Shown in pieces: positions 8,597 to 16,175 of a stretch of DNA of 64,000 nucleotides. Within the stretch, counting starts at the first letter, position 1. Each line of letters starts with the position of its first letter. The stretch comes from Paenibacillus antri (lineage in GTDB: Bacteria > Bacillota > Bacilli > Paenibacillales > YIM-B00363): positions 620,001 to 684,000 of the forward strand of contig NZ_VCIW01000001.1 of NCBI RefSeq assembly GCF_005765165.1. The letters run 5' to 3'. The notes beneath the pieces are model-generated. The model was not told where the DNA came from. It did no database searches and saw only the letters and a program-made list of their open reading frames with translations. The position numbers and the translations under genes were made by a program.

Positions 8597-10385
8597 CTTC
8601 CGCTCCTCCTTCTCTCGGCAGCTCGCTTAAAGCCGGGACGACGATGTCGACGCGCAGGCCGCCCAGCTCGCCCGCGCTAAGCTTCAGCCCGTAGTCCGTG
8701 CCGTACGTGAGGCCGATCCGATGCCGCAGGTTGGACAGGCCGATGCCGCTGTGCATCAGCTCGTTCGCTTCCAGCCGAGCATTCTGGGACATGACCTCTT
8801 CGATCGTCTCCGGCGACATGCCGATGCCGTTGTCCTCGACCGTGAAGCGCAGCTGCGTCCCTTCCCGGAAGCCCCGGATCCGGATCATCCACGGACGTCC
8901 CTTGACCTGTTCGAGACCGTGCGTGATCGCGTTTTCGACGAGCGGCTGAAGCAGCATCTTCATCACGCGTTCCTTCAGAATGGACGGATCGACGTCCACC
9001 TCCGTCTGCAGCTTGTCGCCGTATCTCGCGCGCGAGATCATGATGAATCGGTTCAGCTGGGCGACGTCGTCCTCGACGGAGACGAGATCGGACCCCGGCT
9101 GGATACTGTACCGGAGCAGGTCGCTCAGCTGCAGCACCATGTCGGCGATCTTGAACTGCCCTTCGTTCATGAGCGTCCAGTATATCGTATTTAACGAGTT
9201 ATATAGAAAATGGGGCCGGAACTGCGCCTTCAACGCGACGATCTGGGCTTGCTTCTCGCTGATCTGCTTCTCGGACAAGTCCTTGATCGTCTGATCGAGC
9301 CGCCCGATCATCTGGTTATAGCTGTCGTACAGCATCGCGGTTTCCCGATTGCCGCTGACGCGGCCGAAGGGACGGACGAACCCTTTCTCCAGGCGCGTCA
9401 GCCGCTTCGCGAGAATCGCGATCGGCCGCGCGAGCGTCCAGGCGAAGATCGAGGTGAACAGGAACGCCGCAAGCAGCCCCGCGGCCCCGATGACCGTAAT
9501 GCTGCGTTGAATGCTGCGCAGGTCGGCGACCGCTTCGTCCGCGCCGATGAACGCCGCCACGCGCCACCCGCTGTACTCGGAATGCGCATGCGACACGTAG
9601 ACGCTCTCGCCGTCCGACTCCCACTCGAACATGCTCTTCGGGTGGTCCTGCAGCTGACCGAGGAGCGACGGTTCCATCTTGACGCCGATTTCCGTCTCGT
9701 CCGAGGAATAGACGATCGTCCCGAACGCGTCGACGATGACGATCTTTCCCGACGTGCCGAGGTTGATCTCCCCGACGAGCCGCTCCAAGGAATCGACGGG
9801 CAGCACGATGAATAAGTTGCCGAGCTTCTCGAGCCGTTCCCAATCGTTGATTTGGCGCGCGCCGACGAAGACGGGGAATTCCCCGTACCGCCAAGCGGTA
9901 GAGGCGACCCAGATCATACGCCCTTTGTTCGGCGCGAGACGGTCGAACCACGGCAGCGCGTCGGCCATCTGCGCTTCCGTCTGTTGGAGCATGGAGATGA
10001 TTGTATTAGAGGTATAGAAGTCGCCGGTCAGATTCGTCACGTGAAGCACGGAGTCGACCGCGATATACCGGATTTGCTGGCTCATGAACTGCGTGAGCTC
10101 CAGCTCGCTGATTTCCCCGGGCAAGCCGTTGTTGGCGCGGAGCAGGTAGTTTTGCAGCGTCGGACTGAACGCGATCAGCTGCGTCGCCTTATCGTATTCC
10201 TGCAGATTGACGTCGACCTTGCCGCTTAATTGGTTGACCGATTCGTTCAAGTAGATCGCCGTCTTCCCGAGCACGACCTCCGCCGAATTCCGGTAGGAGT
10301 AGTAGCCCGTCACCGACAAAACGATGAGCAAGATCGCGGAAAATCCGACGATCAGCTGTACGACGATCGGCACTCTTGCGTTCAT
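8574..10385 (-). CDS. Sensor histidine kinase, YesM family
   Basis: This 603-residue membrane kinase has a transmembrane helix at about residues 10-30, an extracellular sensor region of roughly 260 residues, a second helix near 295-315 and a HAMP linker. The His_kinase box FRPHFLYNSLNTIYW carries the phosphorylated His392. The C-terminal ATPase domain has the N box ENAITHGLE, the DNGIGM motif and GIGLSNLRHRI. YesM-type kinases typically control carbohydrate uptake genes of Paenibacilli. It is the first gene of the locus, followed by a binding protein and the regulator with overlapping frames. The promoter region has an extended -10 element and a cre. Confidence 0.96.
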   Translation of the reverse strand: MNARVPIVVQLIVGFSAILLIVLSVTGYYSYRNSAEVVLGKTAIYLNESVNQLSGKVDVNLQEYDKATQLIAFSPTLQNYLLRANNGLPGEISELELTQFMSQQIRYIAVDSVLHVTNLTGDFYTSNTIISMLQQTEAQMADALPWFDRLAPNKGRMIWVASTAWRYGEFPVFVGARQINDWERLEKLGNLFIVLPVDSLERLVGEINLGTSGKIVIVDAFGTIVYSSDETEIGVKMEPSLLGQLQDHPKSMFEWESDGESVYVSHAHSEYSGWRVAAFIGADEAVADLRSIQRSITVIGAAGLLAAFLFTSIFAWTLARPIAILAKRLTRLEKGFVRPFGRVSGNRETAMLYDSYNQMIGRLDQTIKDLSEKQISEKQAQIVALKAQFRPHFLYNSLNTIYWTLMNEGQFKIADMVLQLSDLLRYSIQPGSDLVSVEDDVAQLNRFIMISRARYGDKLQTEVDVDPSILKERVMKMLLQPLVENAITHGLEQVKGRPWMIRIRGFREGTQLRFTVEDNGIGMSPETIEEVMSQNARLEANELMHSGIGLSNLRHRIGLTYGTDYGLKLSAGELGGLRVDIVVPALSELPREGGAEDANDSPS

Positions 10386-10404
10386 GGGAACCCCTGCCTC
10401 TCGA

Positions 10405-10419
10405 TGATTCCGCTTACAT
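10405..10419 (-). promoter_or_regulatory. cre (CcpA operator) in the sensor-kinase leader
   Basis: On the minus strand the 15 bases ATGTAAGCGGAATCA match the cre consensus WTGNAANCGNWNNCW at every defined position. The site lies about 20 bases before the kinase start and just downstream of the predicted transcription start, where CcpA binding usually blocks elongation. This predicts glucose repression of the whole locus. Confidence 0.65.
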
Positions 10420-10435
10420 AGCGTCTCGAGACCTT

Positions 10436-10444
10436 ATCATAGCA
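10436..10444 (-). promoter_or_regulatory. Extended -10 promoter for the carbohydrate locus
   Basis: The minus strand shows TGCTATGAT, an extended -10 (TGnTATGAT). Only a T-rich stretch occupies the -35 position. The transcription start would be near 10429, about 45 bases before the kinase ATG. Confidence 0.5.
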
Positions 10445-10456
10445 GGACGCGAAGAT

Positions 10457-10482
10457 AAAAAAAAGACCGCCGGTCGGCGATC
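10457..10482 (-). terminator. Terminator after the PPDK regulatory gene
   Basis: On the minus strand GATCGCC-GACC-GGCGGTC forms a 7-bp stem with a 4-base loop and is followed by eight T residues. It separates the gene at 10501-11310 from the carbohydrate locus. Confidence 0.85.
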
Positions 10483-10500
10483 CTTGTGAATGAATAGGGA

Positions 10501-11310
10501 TTAACGGTTGATATAGTCCATGATCAGTCCGGCGGTTTCCTCGATCGCCCGATTCGAGACGTCGATAATATGACAGCCGTAGTTTCGCATGACGTCGTTC
10601 GCGTAACGCAGCTCCGCCGCGACCCGGGCGGGATCGGCGTACAGCGCGCCGAACGGCAGCCCGACGACCTTCAGACGCTCCTGCCGGATCTTCGCGATCG
10701 CTTCGGCCTCCATCGTCAGCCCGATCAACCGGCCCGGCGGCACCCGGCGCAGCTCGTCGGGCAGCCGCGCCTCGGGCACGAGCGGCAAATTCGCCACCTT
10801 GTAGCCCTTATGCGCAAGGTAGATGCTGAGCGGCGTCTTGGACGTGCGGGAGACGCCGAGAATGACGATGTCCGCCGCGCGCATCGACTCCGGCTCCCGG
10901 CCGTCGTCGCACCGGACGGCGAACTCGATCGCTTCGACGCGTCTGAAATATTCGTCGTCGAGCACGTGCAGCAGGCCCGGCACCCGCTTCGGCGCGTCGT
11001 TGAACGTATCGACGTACGCCTGAATCATCGGCCCCATAATGTCCACCGTCCGCACGCCGAGCCGCAGCGATTCGGTCCGCATCGCCTCCCGCAGCTCCGG
11101 CTGCACGAGCGTGTACGCGACGAACCCGCGCGACGCCGCCGCCTCCGCCAGCAAGGCGACGATTTCGCCCTCCGTCCGGACGTTGCCGACCCGCTTGATC
11201 TTCGCCTGCTCCCGTTGGAATTGGCGGAACGTCGCGCGGGCGACCGCCTCCGCCGTCTCGCCGACGGAATCCGAGCAGACGTATACCCAGCCTTCGTTCT
11301 GTTCGTTCAA
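10501..11310 (-). CDS. Pyruvate, phosphate dikinase regulatory protein (DUF299/YqfL type)
   Basis: A 269-residue cytosolic bifunctional regulator. This family inactivates pyruvate phosphate dikinase by ADP-dependent phosphorylation of an active-site threonine and reactivates it by phosphate-dependent dephosphorylation. Family marks are VYVCSDSVGETAEAVARA at the N-terminus, the P-loop GVSRTSKTP near residue 150 and NLPLVPEARLP after it. The start is TTG at 11310, preceded by GGGGGGAG. It stands alone between two minus-strand genes with a terminator behind it. Whether the real target is PPDK or PEP synthase cannot be read from the window, since neither gene is here. Confidence 0.93.
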   Translation of the reverse strand: MNEQNEGWVYVCSDSVGETAEAVARATFRQFQREQAKIKRVGNVRTEGEIVALLAEAAASRGFVAYTLVQPELREAMRTESLRLGVRTVDIMGPMIQAYVDTFNDAPKRVPGLLHVLDDEYFRRVEAIEFAVRCDDGREPESMRAADIVILGVSRTSKTPLSIYLAHKGYKVANLPLVPEARLPDELRRVPPGRLIGLTMEAEAIAKIRQERLKVVGLPFGALYADPARVAAELRYANDVMRNYGCHIIDVSNRAIEETAGLIMDYINR

Positions 11311-11334
11311 CCGGACTCCCCCCGCTTATGTAGG

Positions 11335-11613
11335 TTACCGCTGCAAATTCGCCTTGGCGACGGCCCACTCGTGGATTTCATACGTGCGGGCGTTGTGCAC
11401 GATATACGGATCGTTAACCGCCCACGCCTTGACCTCTTCCTCGGACTCCGCCTCGTACACGAGCATGCCGCCCCAGCCGTCCACGAACCGGCCGTATGCC
11501 GTCAATACGCCTTCGTTATACTTCCGCTCCAAGTAATCGAGATGCGCCTGTCGATGCTCCGCGCTCTTCTCCGCGTCCAGCATCGGCAAAAATACGACGT
11601 ACAGCTTCTTCAT
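11335..11613 (-). CDS. YciI family protein
   Basis: A 92-residue dimeric alpha+beta-barrel protein of the YciI/YCII-like family. The start MKKLYVVFLPMLD, the central RQAHLDYLERKYNEG with its characteristic His, and DPYIVHNARTYEIHEW near the C-terminus fit the family. Members are small enzymes or enzyme-like proteins of mostly unknown function. The ATG at 11613 has AAGGGAG about nine bases upstream; a longer frame to 11709 lacks such a site and would extend into a terminator. It may be co-transcribed with the PPDK regulatory gene 24 bases downstream. Confidence 0.85.
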   Translation of the reverse strand: MKKLYVVFLPMLDAEKSAEHRQAHLDYLERKYNEGVLTAYGRFVDGWGGMLVYEAESEEEVKAWAVNDPYIVHNARTYEIHEWAVAKANLQR

Positions 11614-11682
11614 AAGTCGAATCTCCCTTTCGTTATATAAGCTATTCTCGTTCCTAATTGGACTATACCTGAACCCGCCACG

Positions 11683-11736
11683 AAAAAAAAGACGAACCGC
11701 GGAACGCATCGCTTTGGCGGCGCGTTCCGCGGTTCG
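11683..11736 (-). terminator. Strong terminator after the acidic three-repeat protein gene
   Basis: On the minus strand GAACCGCGGAACGC and GCGTTCCGCGGTTC form a 14-bp perfect stem around an 18-base loop, followed by GTC and eight T residues. It ends transcription from 12858 and insulates the YciI-like gene. Confidence 0.9.
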
Positions 11737-11754
11737 TTCGGCGGTTCGTTATCG

Positions 11755-12858
11755 TTAATGGACCGGATCGGTTTCGAACAGGAGCTCGTCGATCTTCACG
11801 TTCTCGTGCATCACGGACAAGTTAAGGGATTTGTACTCCTTCTCCTTGTCCAACTCGCGCATGAGCAGCGTCGCGACGATCTCGCGTTCCTCTTCCTCTA
11901 CCGGATCGCGGAAGTCGATGAAGCCGGACAGCTGCCGATTCGCGATGTCGACCGTGGCGGTGCCGATCGGCAGTCCGCCGTGGCGCTGATTATAAATTTC
12001 GTACGTCAGCATGTCGCCGTCGTCTCTCGCGAGCGTCACGGTATAGTCGCTCTCGTCGTCCCTCATGGCGGCATCTTCTTCGTACGCGTCGTCGTCGGCC
12101 AAATCCTCGTGCGTCAGCTCGATGCGCTCCAGCTCCTCGCCGGCGTGCAGCACCCGGATATCGAACGTATCGATCTCGTCCTCGTCGAAATCCGACACGA
12201 TGAGGTCGGTGACCGCTTCGATCTCGTCCTCGCCCGGAAGGAACATAAACCGGATTTCTCCGAAGCAGTCCGTTCCGTGCGTGCTGAACACCGCCTCGGC
12301 CAACCATTCCATCTCTTGATCGTACACGTGGTACTCTATTTTATTGCGGGTTTCGTTCACGACGACGAGCTCGTAATACGCGGCCTTCCGGCCGGCCGGC
12401 GTCCGCATCTCGATATGATCGAGATTGTCCGCGTCCTCGTCGCCTAGCGGCTCGTATTCGTCGGCGTCGAACCCTGCGACGTCTTCGTACGCGTCCTCGT
12501 CTTCCTCGGCGTCCGCCAGCAGGTCGTAATCCTCGGCGTCGTCCATCTCTTTCCAGCGCCCCGCCTCGTCGCGGCTCGTCGCGATGATATGATCGTAGGC
12601 GCTGTTCGTAACGACGACGTCGCAATCGACGGCGCGCACCGCGAGAATGAGGTCCTGGATGTAATTCCGGACGAACTGCACCACCTCGCGCTTGTCCGAT
12701 TCGGTCATGGACGCTCGGTCGAGCTGCACGGCCCCGCCGATGCGATCGCGCTCGCGGTAGACGAGGGTCATATTGCCGGCGTACCGTCCGTTCAATAATA
12801 TGTCGTGGATCTCTCCTCCCGACGTCTTCAGATCGGGCCTCAGCATGATCGTGGTCAT
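11755..12858 (-). CDS. Conserved acidic protein with three related domains, unknown function
   Basis: I do not recognise a named family for this 367-residue cytosolic protein. It is very rich in Asp and Glu, above all at about 120-165, where an acidic linker runs. By eye it holds three diverged copies of one module (about residues 20-100, 180-255 and 275-365). Each has a pair of beta strands followed by a Glu/Asp-rich helix and a final strand-loop-strand; compare LSGFIDFRDPVEEEER with FGEIRFMFLPGEDEIE. ATG at 12858 is preceded by GGAGGG at eight bases; an upstream ATG at 12906 is less well placed. It follows the pseudouridine synthase gene by 48 bases and is probably in the same transcript. 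Confidence 0.8.
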   Translation of the reverse strand: MTTIMLRPDLKTSGGEIHDILLNGRYAGNMTLVYRERDRIGGAVQLDRASMTESDKREVVQFVRNYIQDLILAVRAVDCDVVVTNSAYDHIIATSRDEAGRWKEMDDAEDYDLLADAEEDEDAYEDVAGFDADEYEPLGDEDADNLDHIEMRTPAGRKAAYYELVVVNETRNKIEYHVYDQEMEWLAEAVFSTHGTDCFGEIRFMFLPGEDEIEAVTDLIVSDFDEDEIDTFDIRVLHAGEELERIELTHEDLADDDAYEEDAAMRDDESDYTVTLARDDGDMLTYEIYNQRHGGLPIGTATVDIANRQLSGFIDFRDPVEEEEREIVATLLMRELDKEKEYKSLNLSVMHENVKIDELLFETDPVH

Positions 12859-12906
12859 GGCGCATTCCCTCCGGGATACAGGTATTGGCAGCGACTGCTT
12901 ATGCAA

Positions 12907-13656
12907 TCATTGTGTAGATTGTCCTGTTTGCGGCGACCCCATACGGAGATTTTCCAATTCCTCGTCCGTCAGCTCCCGGACCGCCCCGAGCGGCAGCTCC
13001 GGATCGAGCGACAGACTTCCCATCGACAATCGCTTAAGGTAGACGACCTTCTTGCCCACCGCTTCGAACATCCGCTTCACCTGATGGAATTTCCCTTCGG
13101 TGATCGTCAGCTCGATCCGCGACGTCGGCCCGCTCTCCAGTACGACCAGCTTCGCCGGAAGCGTGACGTAGCCGTCGTCGAGCGTCACCCCGCGGGCGAA
13201 CGCCTCGCCGTCCTCGGACTTGACGACGCCCGCCACGTCCGCGTAATACGTCTTCGGCACGTGCTTCTTCGGCGACAGCAGCCGATGCGCCAGTTGGCCG
13301 TCGTTCGTCAGGAGCAGCAGCCCTTCCGTATCTTTGTCGAGGCGGCCGACCGGGAACGGCTCGAACGCCGCCTGTTCGGGAGACAGCAGGTCGACCACCG
13401 TGCGGTCGCGATTGTCCTCCGTCGCGGAGACGACGCCCGCCGGCTTGTGCAGCATCAGGTAGATGAACTCCCGATATCGGACGACGGCGCCGTCGAAGAC
13501 GACTTCGTCCTTCGCCGGATCCACGGTCTCCCCGCTGTCCTTCGCCTTCCGTCCGTTGACCGCGATGCGGCCTTCCTTCGCGTATTTCCGGATTTCGCTT
13601 CTCGACCCGTATCCCAGATGGCTTAACATTTTATCCAGCCGCAGCTTCGTGCCCAT
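12907..13656 (-). CDS. 16S rRNA pseudouridine synthase, RsuA family
   Basis: This 249-residue enzyme isomerises a uridine of 16S rRNA. An N-terminal S4 RNA-binding domain (residues 1-60, RLDKMLSHLGYGSRSEIRKY) is followed by the catalytic domain. PVGRLDKDTEGLLLLTNDG (about 100-118) contains the catalytic Asp, and GKFHQVKRMFEAVG is the conserved C-terminal motif. The combination with QLAHRLLSPKKHVPKTY places it in the RsuA/YtzG group rather than RluB. Ribosome site GGGAAG six bases before ATG. It is divergent from the thioredoxin gene at 13762 and leads into the acidic-protein gene. Confidence 0.93.
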   Translation of the reverse strand: MGTKLRLDKMLSHLGYGSRSEIRKYAKEGRIAVNGRKAKDSGETVDPAKDEVVFDGAVVRYREFIYLMLHKPAGVVSATEDNRDRTVVDLLSPEQAAFEPFPVGRLDKDTEGLLLLTNDGQLAHRLLSPKKHVPKTYYADVAGVVKSEDGEAFARGVTLDDGYVTLPAKLVVLESGPTSRIELTITEGKFHQVKRMFEAVGKKVVYLKRLSMGSLSLDPELPLGAVRELTDEELENLRMGSPQTGQSTQ

Positions 13657-13761
13657 AGCTTCCCGTTCCCTTCTTTTGTCACCGAACGGTCGATAGTGGT
13701 CCGTCCGCGAATATAGTATAATGGTTTCTAAATAACTCTCAAATTTGAAGAGGTGACCTTA

Positions 13762-14310
13762 ATGAGCAAGAAAGCATCCGCTTCCCGAGGGGGCGGACCG
13801 AAACAGAAGAACGTATCCCGCAAGCTGATTTTGTACTTTACGGTGTTCGCCGTCTTGATCGTCGCGCTCGTCGTCGTCAATCAGCAAGCGAACAAGGCGA
13901 GCAGCGACAACGTGTACGGCATCCCGACGTCGCAGCTGTCGCCGCAGACGGTCGATCTGCTGGACGATCCGAATTACCAGAACATCATCCTGCCGGACGA
14001 GCTGGATCGGAAAATCGCCGATAAGGAATCGTTCTTCCTTTATTATTTCTCCTCCACGTGCCCGTATTGCATGCAGACGACGCCGCTGCTCAACCCGATC
14101 ATCGAGGATGCCGGGGTGAACGTCCCGCAGTTCAACCTCGACGTATACAACGACGGCTTCGGCAAGTACAACATCGTCTATACGCCGACGTTGATCTATT
14201 ACGAGAACGGCGTGGAGAAGGAACGCATCGAAGGCGGCTTCGGCGCCGAAAACAACGAAGCGAAGTTCGCAGACTTCTTCGCTCGGAATAAAGGTGCGGC
14301 TCAGTCATGA
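13762..14310 (+). CDS. Membrane-anchored thioredoxin-like protein
   Basis: A 182-residue protein with one N-terminal membrane helix (about residues 20-40, LILYFTVFAVLIVALVVV) and an extracytoplasmic thioredoxin fold. The redox motif is CPYC at residues 100-103 in FSSTCPYCMQTTP, and YTPTLIYYENG supplies the cis-proline loop. ATG at 13762 follows AAGAGGTGA; an in-frame GTG nine bases earlier is part of that ribosome site. The stop overlaps the start of the PCYCGC lipoprotein gene by four bases, so both are probably translated together and act outside the membrane. A role in thiol redox, metal delivery or cytochrome assembly is possible but not shown. Confidence 0.9.
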   Translation: MSKKASASRGGGPKQKNVSRKLILYFTVFAVLIVALVVVNQQANKASSDNVYGIPTSQLSPQTVDLLDDPNYQNIILPDELDRKIADKESFFLYYFSSTCPYCMQTTPLLNPIIEDAGVNVPQFNLDVYNDGFGKYNIVYTPTLIYYENGVEKERIEGGFGAENNEAKFADFFARNKGAAQS

Positions 14311-14816
14311 TGACGCGGCTGCTCCCGGTCTTCCGGCTGCCGCGGCGAGCGCTCCCGCTGACGGCGCTCGCGCTGCTCCTGTTCGTCGTCTTGTCCGGCT
14401 GCGCGTCGACGGCGGGCGAGGAGCACGCGGATCATAGCGGCGGACATGCCGCCCACGGTCTCCCGGACAATATCGAGGTCACGGCGTCGCCGGACGTCCT
14501 TCCGGCGTTCCTCGACGATTATACCGATACGACAAGGGACTTCTACTCGCAGGTGTACGACCACATGGACGTCCTGAAGGAACTGAACTGCTATTGCGGA
14601 TGCATGGAATATAACGACCCGCACGACTCGTTGTTCCGCTGCTTCATCGCCGGCGTCGACGACGACGGCGTGCATTGGACCGACCACGGCGGCTCCTGCG
14701 GCATCTGCCTGATGGAAGTTCGCGACGCCATGAAGATGGCGGACGAAGGCAAGTCGATCGACGAAATCCGCCAGTTTATCGATTCGACGTACGGCGAAAC
14801 CGCCGCCTCCACGTAA
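14307..14816 (+). CDS. PCYCGC-motif lipoprotein
   Basis: The 169-residue precursor has a hydrophobic signal segment and the lipobox LSGC, then a His-rich stretch (HADHSGGHAAHG). The mature domain carries the family signature as NCYCGC (Cys95, Cys97, Cys99) and later SCGICL. Cys- and His-rich proteins of this type are exported in many Bacilli and are thought to bind metal or take part in redox chemistry; no activity is established here. The first residue of the usual PCYCGC signature is Asn. It overlaps the membrane thioredoxin gene by four bases and is followed by a strong terminator. Confidence 0.88.
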   Translation: MMTRLLPVFRLPRRALPLTALALLLFVVLSGCASTAGEEHADHSGGHAAHGLPDNIEVTASPDVLPAFLDDYTDTTRDFYSQVYDHMDVLKELNCYCGCMEYNDPHDSLFRCFIAGVDDDGVHWTDHGGSCGICLMEVRDAMKMADEGKSIDEIRQFIDSTYGETAAST

Positions 14817-14822
14817 GAAGAG

Positions 14823-14865
14823 AGCCCCCGTTGCGCTGCTGGAAAGCGGCGACGGGGGCTTTTTC
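14823..14865 (+). terminator. Terminator after the PCYCGC lipoprotein gene
   Basis: AGCCCCCGT pairs with ACGGGGGCT around a 20-base loop and is followed by TTTTT. It lies six bases past the stop codon. Confidence 0.88.
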
Positions 14866-14877
14866 CATACCCATAAG

Positions 14878-15327
14878 TTATGCGTGCTCCTCTTCCTCGC
14901 CCGGTACGAACGCTTCGACCGCCGCGACGAGCGCGGGATCGACGATGTCGATATCCAAGTCTCGAAAAGGGAACGGCGTCTCCTCATGCCGCAGCAGCCT
15001 CTCCAAGTGCGATTTCGCGTCCGCGAGGAGCCGATCGAGACGAATGCCGAGCACGATCGCTTCGTTGCCTTCCAGCTTGCGAATCGCCGCCGACAGCAGC
15101 TTGACGCCGCCGTCGATGTTGCCGTTGCGGTGATGGTATAAGCCGACCGCGACCTGGAGCAGTCCTTGGTACAGCGGGTCCCGCGCCTCCTCGAGCCACA
15201 GCTGCTCCATGACCTCGTGGCACTCGAAGTAGTCCCGCTCCCGGTTGAAGTACGCGACGAAGGCGACGTATAACGGGTCGTAGGCCGGGGATGCGCCGCC
15301 TCCCGCTCCGGTCCCCGCCGTCGTCAC
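14878..15327 (-). CDS. DUF309 domain-containing protein
   Basis: A 149-residue helical protein with the DUF309 signature RDYFECHEVMEQLWLEE (about residues 35-51) and GLLQVAVGLYHHRNGN. The His and Glu of the first motif and the second His are conserved in the family, whose function is unknown. The start is GTG at 15327, preceded by AAGGAG and overlapping the TGA of the alarmone synthetase gene by four bases. A longer ATG frame to 15417 would run deep into that gene and is rejected. Translational coupling to the synthetase is likely. Confidence 0.87.
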   Translation of the reverse strand: MTTAGTGAGGGASPAYDPLYVAFVAYFNRERDYFECHEVMEQLWLEEARDPLYQGLLQVAVGLYHHRNGNIDGGVKLLSAAIRKLEGNEAIVLGIRLDRLLADAKSHLERLLRHEETPFPFRDLDIDIVDPALVAAVEAFVPGEEEEHA

Positions 15328-16130
15328 GATCGATTCTCCTTCTTCGCCAGCAGCAACGCGGCCTGGACTTGCTCCGACAGCTCCCGCAGCCGCCAAGGAT
15401 CGTCCTCGACGCCCCACAGCTCGCTGAAGCGGTTTTGGAATTGCTGCGCTTCCTTCGCCCGGTTATAGAAGTACAGCTGCTGGATGTCGTTCAGCACCTG
15501 GCTGACGCGCGACGATTGATCCTCGAACAGCTTCTGCGCTTCGACGATTTCCTCGCGGATTTGCGACATCTCTTCGTCCAGCTTGAACGCCGCTTCGGCG
15601 GCGCTCTGCAGCCGGTCTCGAATGTGCTCGGGCAGGTTGCCCCGGAACTTGTAGCTGAGCGAATGCTCGATCGTCGCCCAGAAATTCATCGCGAGCGTGC
15701 GGATTTGCAGCTCCGCCAAGATCGCCTTCATGCCGAGCGCCGTCTGCACCGGGTATTCGACGATGATATGGTAGCTGCGGTATCCGCTCGGTTTATTGTT
15801 CTTGATGTAATCCTTCTCGTAGAGCACCCGCATATCCTTGCGAGCCCGAATCAACTCCGCCAACTGATCGATGTCGGCGACGAACTGGCACATGATGCGG
15901 ATGCCCGCGATATCCTCGATGCCCGTCTCCAGCTTATCCATCGGCACGTTCAGCCGCTTCGCCTTCTCCAAGATGCTGGAGACCCGCTTCACGCGTCCCG
16001 TCACGAATTCGATCGGCGAATATTCCTCGCGCTTCTTCATCTCGACGCGCATCGTCTTGAACTTTACTTTCAACTCTTCCACGGCTTGATCGTAGGGGAT
16101 CAGAAATTTACCCCAGTCTCTTCCGTCCAT
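15324..16130 (-). CDS. Small alarmone synthetase, RelQ/YjbM type
   Basis: This 268-residue cytosolic enzyme belongs to the stand-alone (p)ppGpp synthetases, which move pyrophosphate from ATP to GDP or GTP. It matches the RelQ class throughout: IPYDQAVEELKVKFK at the start, SPIEFVTGRVKRVSSILEKA, DIAGIRIMCQF with the catalytic region, SGYRSYHIIVEYP, and EIQIRTLAMNFWATIEHSL in the diverged form ELQIRTLAMNFWATIEHSL. No hydrolase domain is present. The C-terminal 60 residues form a charged helix. AGGAGGTGG stands eight bases before ATG. It is followed by the coupled DUF309 gene. Confidence 0.95.
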   Translation of the reverse strand: MDGRDWGKFLIPYDQAVEELKVKFKTMRVEMKKREEYSPIEFVTGRVKRVSSILEKAKRLNVPMDKLETGIEDIAGIRIMCQFVADIDQLAELIRARKDMRVLYEKDYIKNNKPSGYRSYHIIVEYPVQTALGMKAILAELQIRTLAMNFWATIEHSLSYKFRGNLPEHIRDRLQSAAEAAFKLDEEMSQIREEIVEAQKLFEDQSSRVSQVLNDIQQLYFYNRAKEAQQFQNRFSELWGVEDDPWRLRELSEQVQAALLLAKKENRS

Positions 16131-16175
16131 CCGTCGCCACCTCCTGTCGCCGTCCGGGCGTACGTTCGCCCCTCG

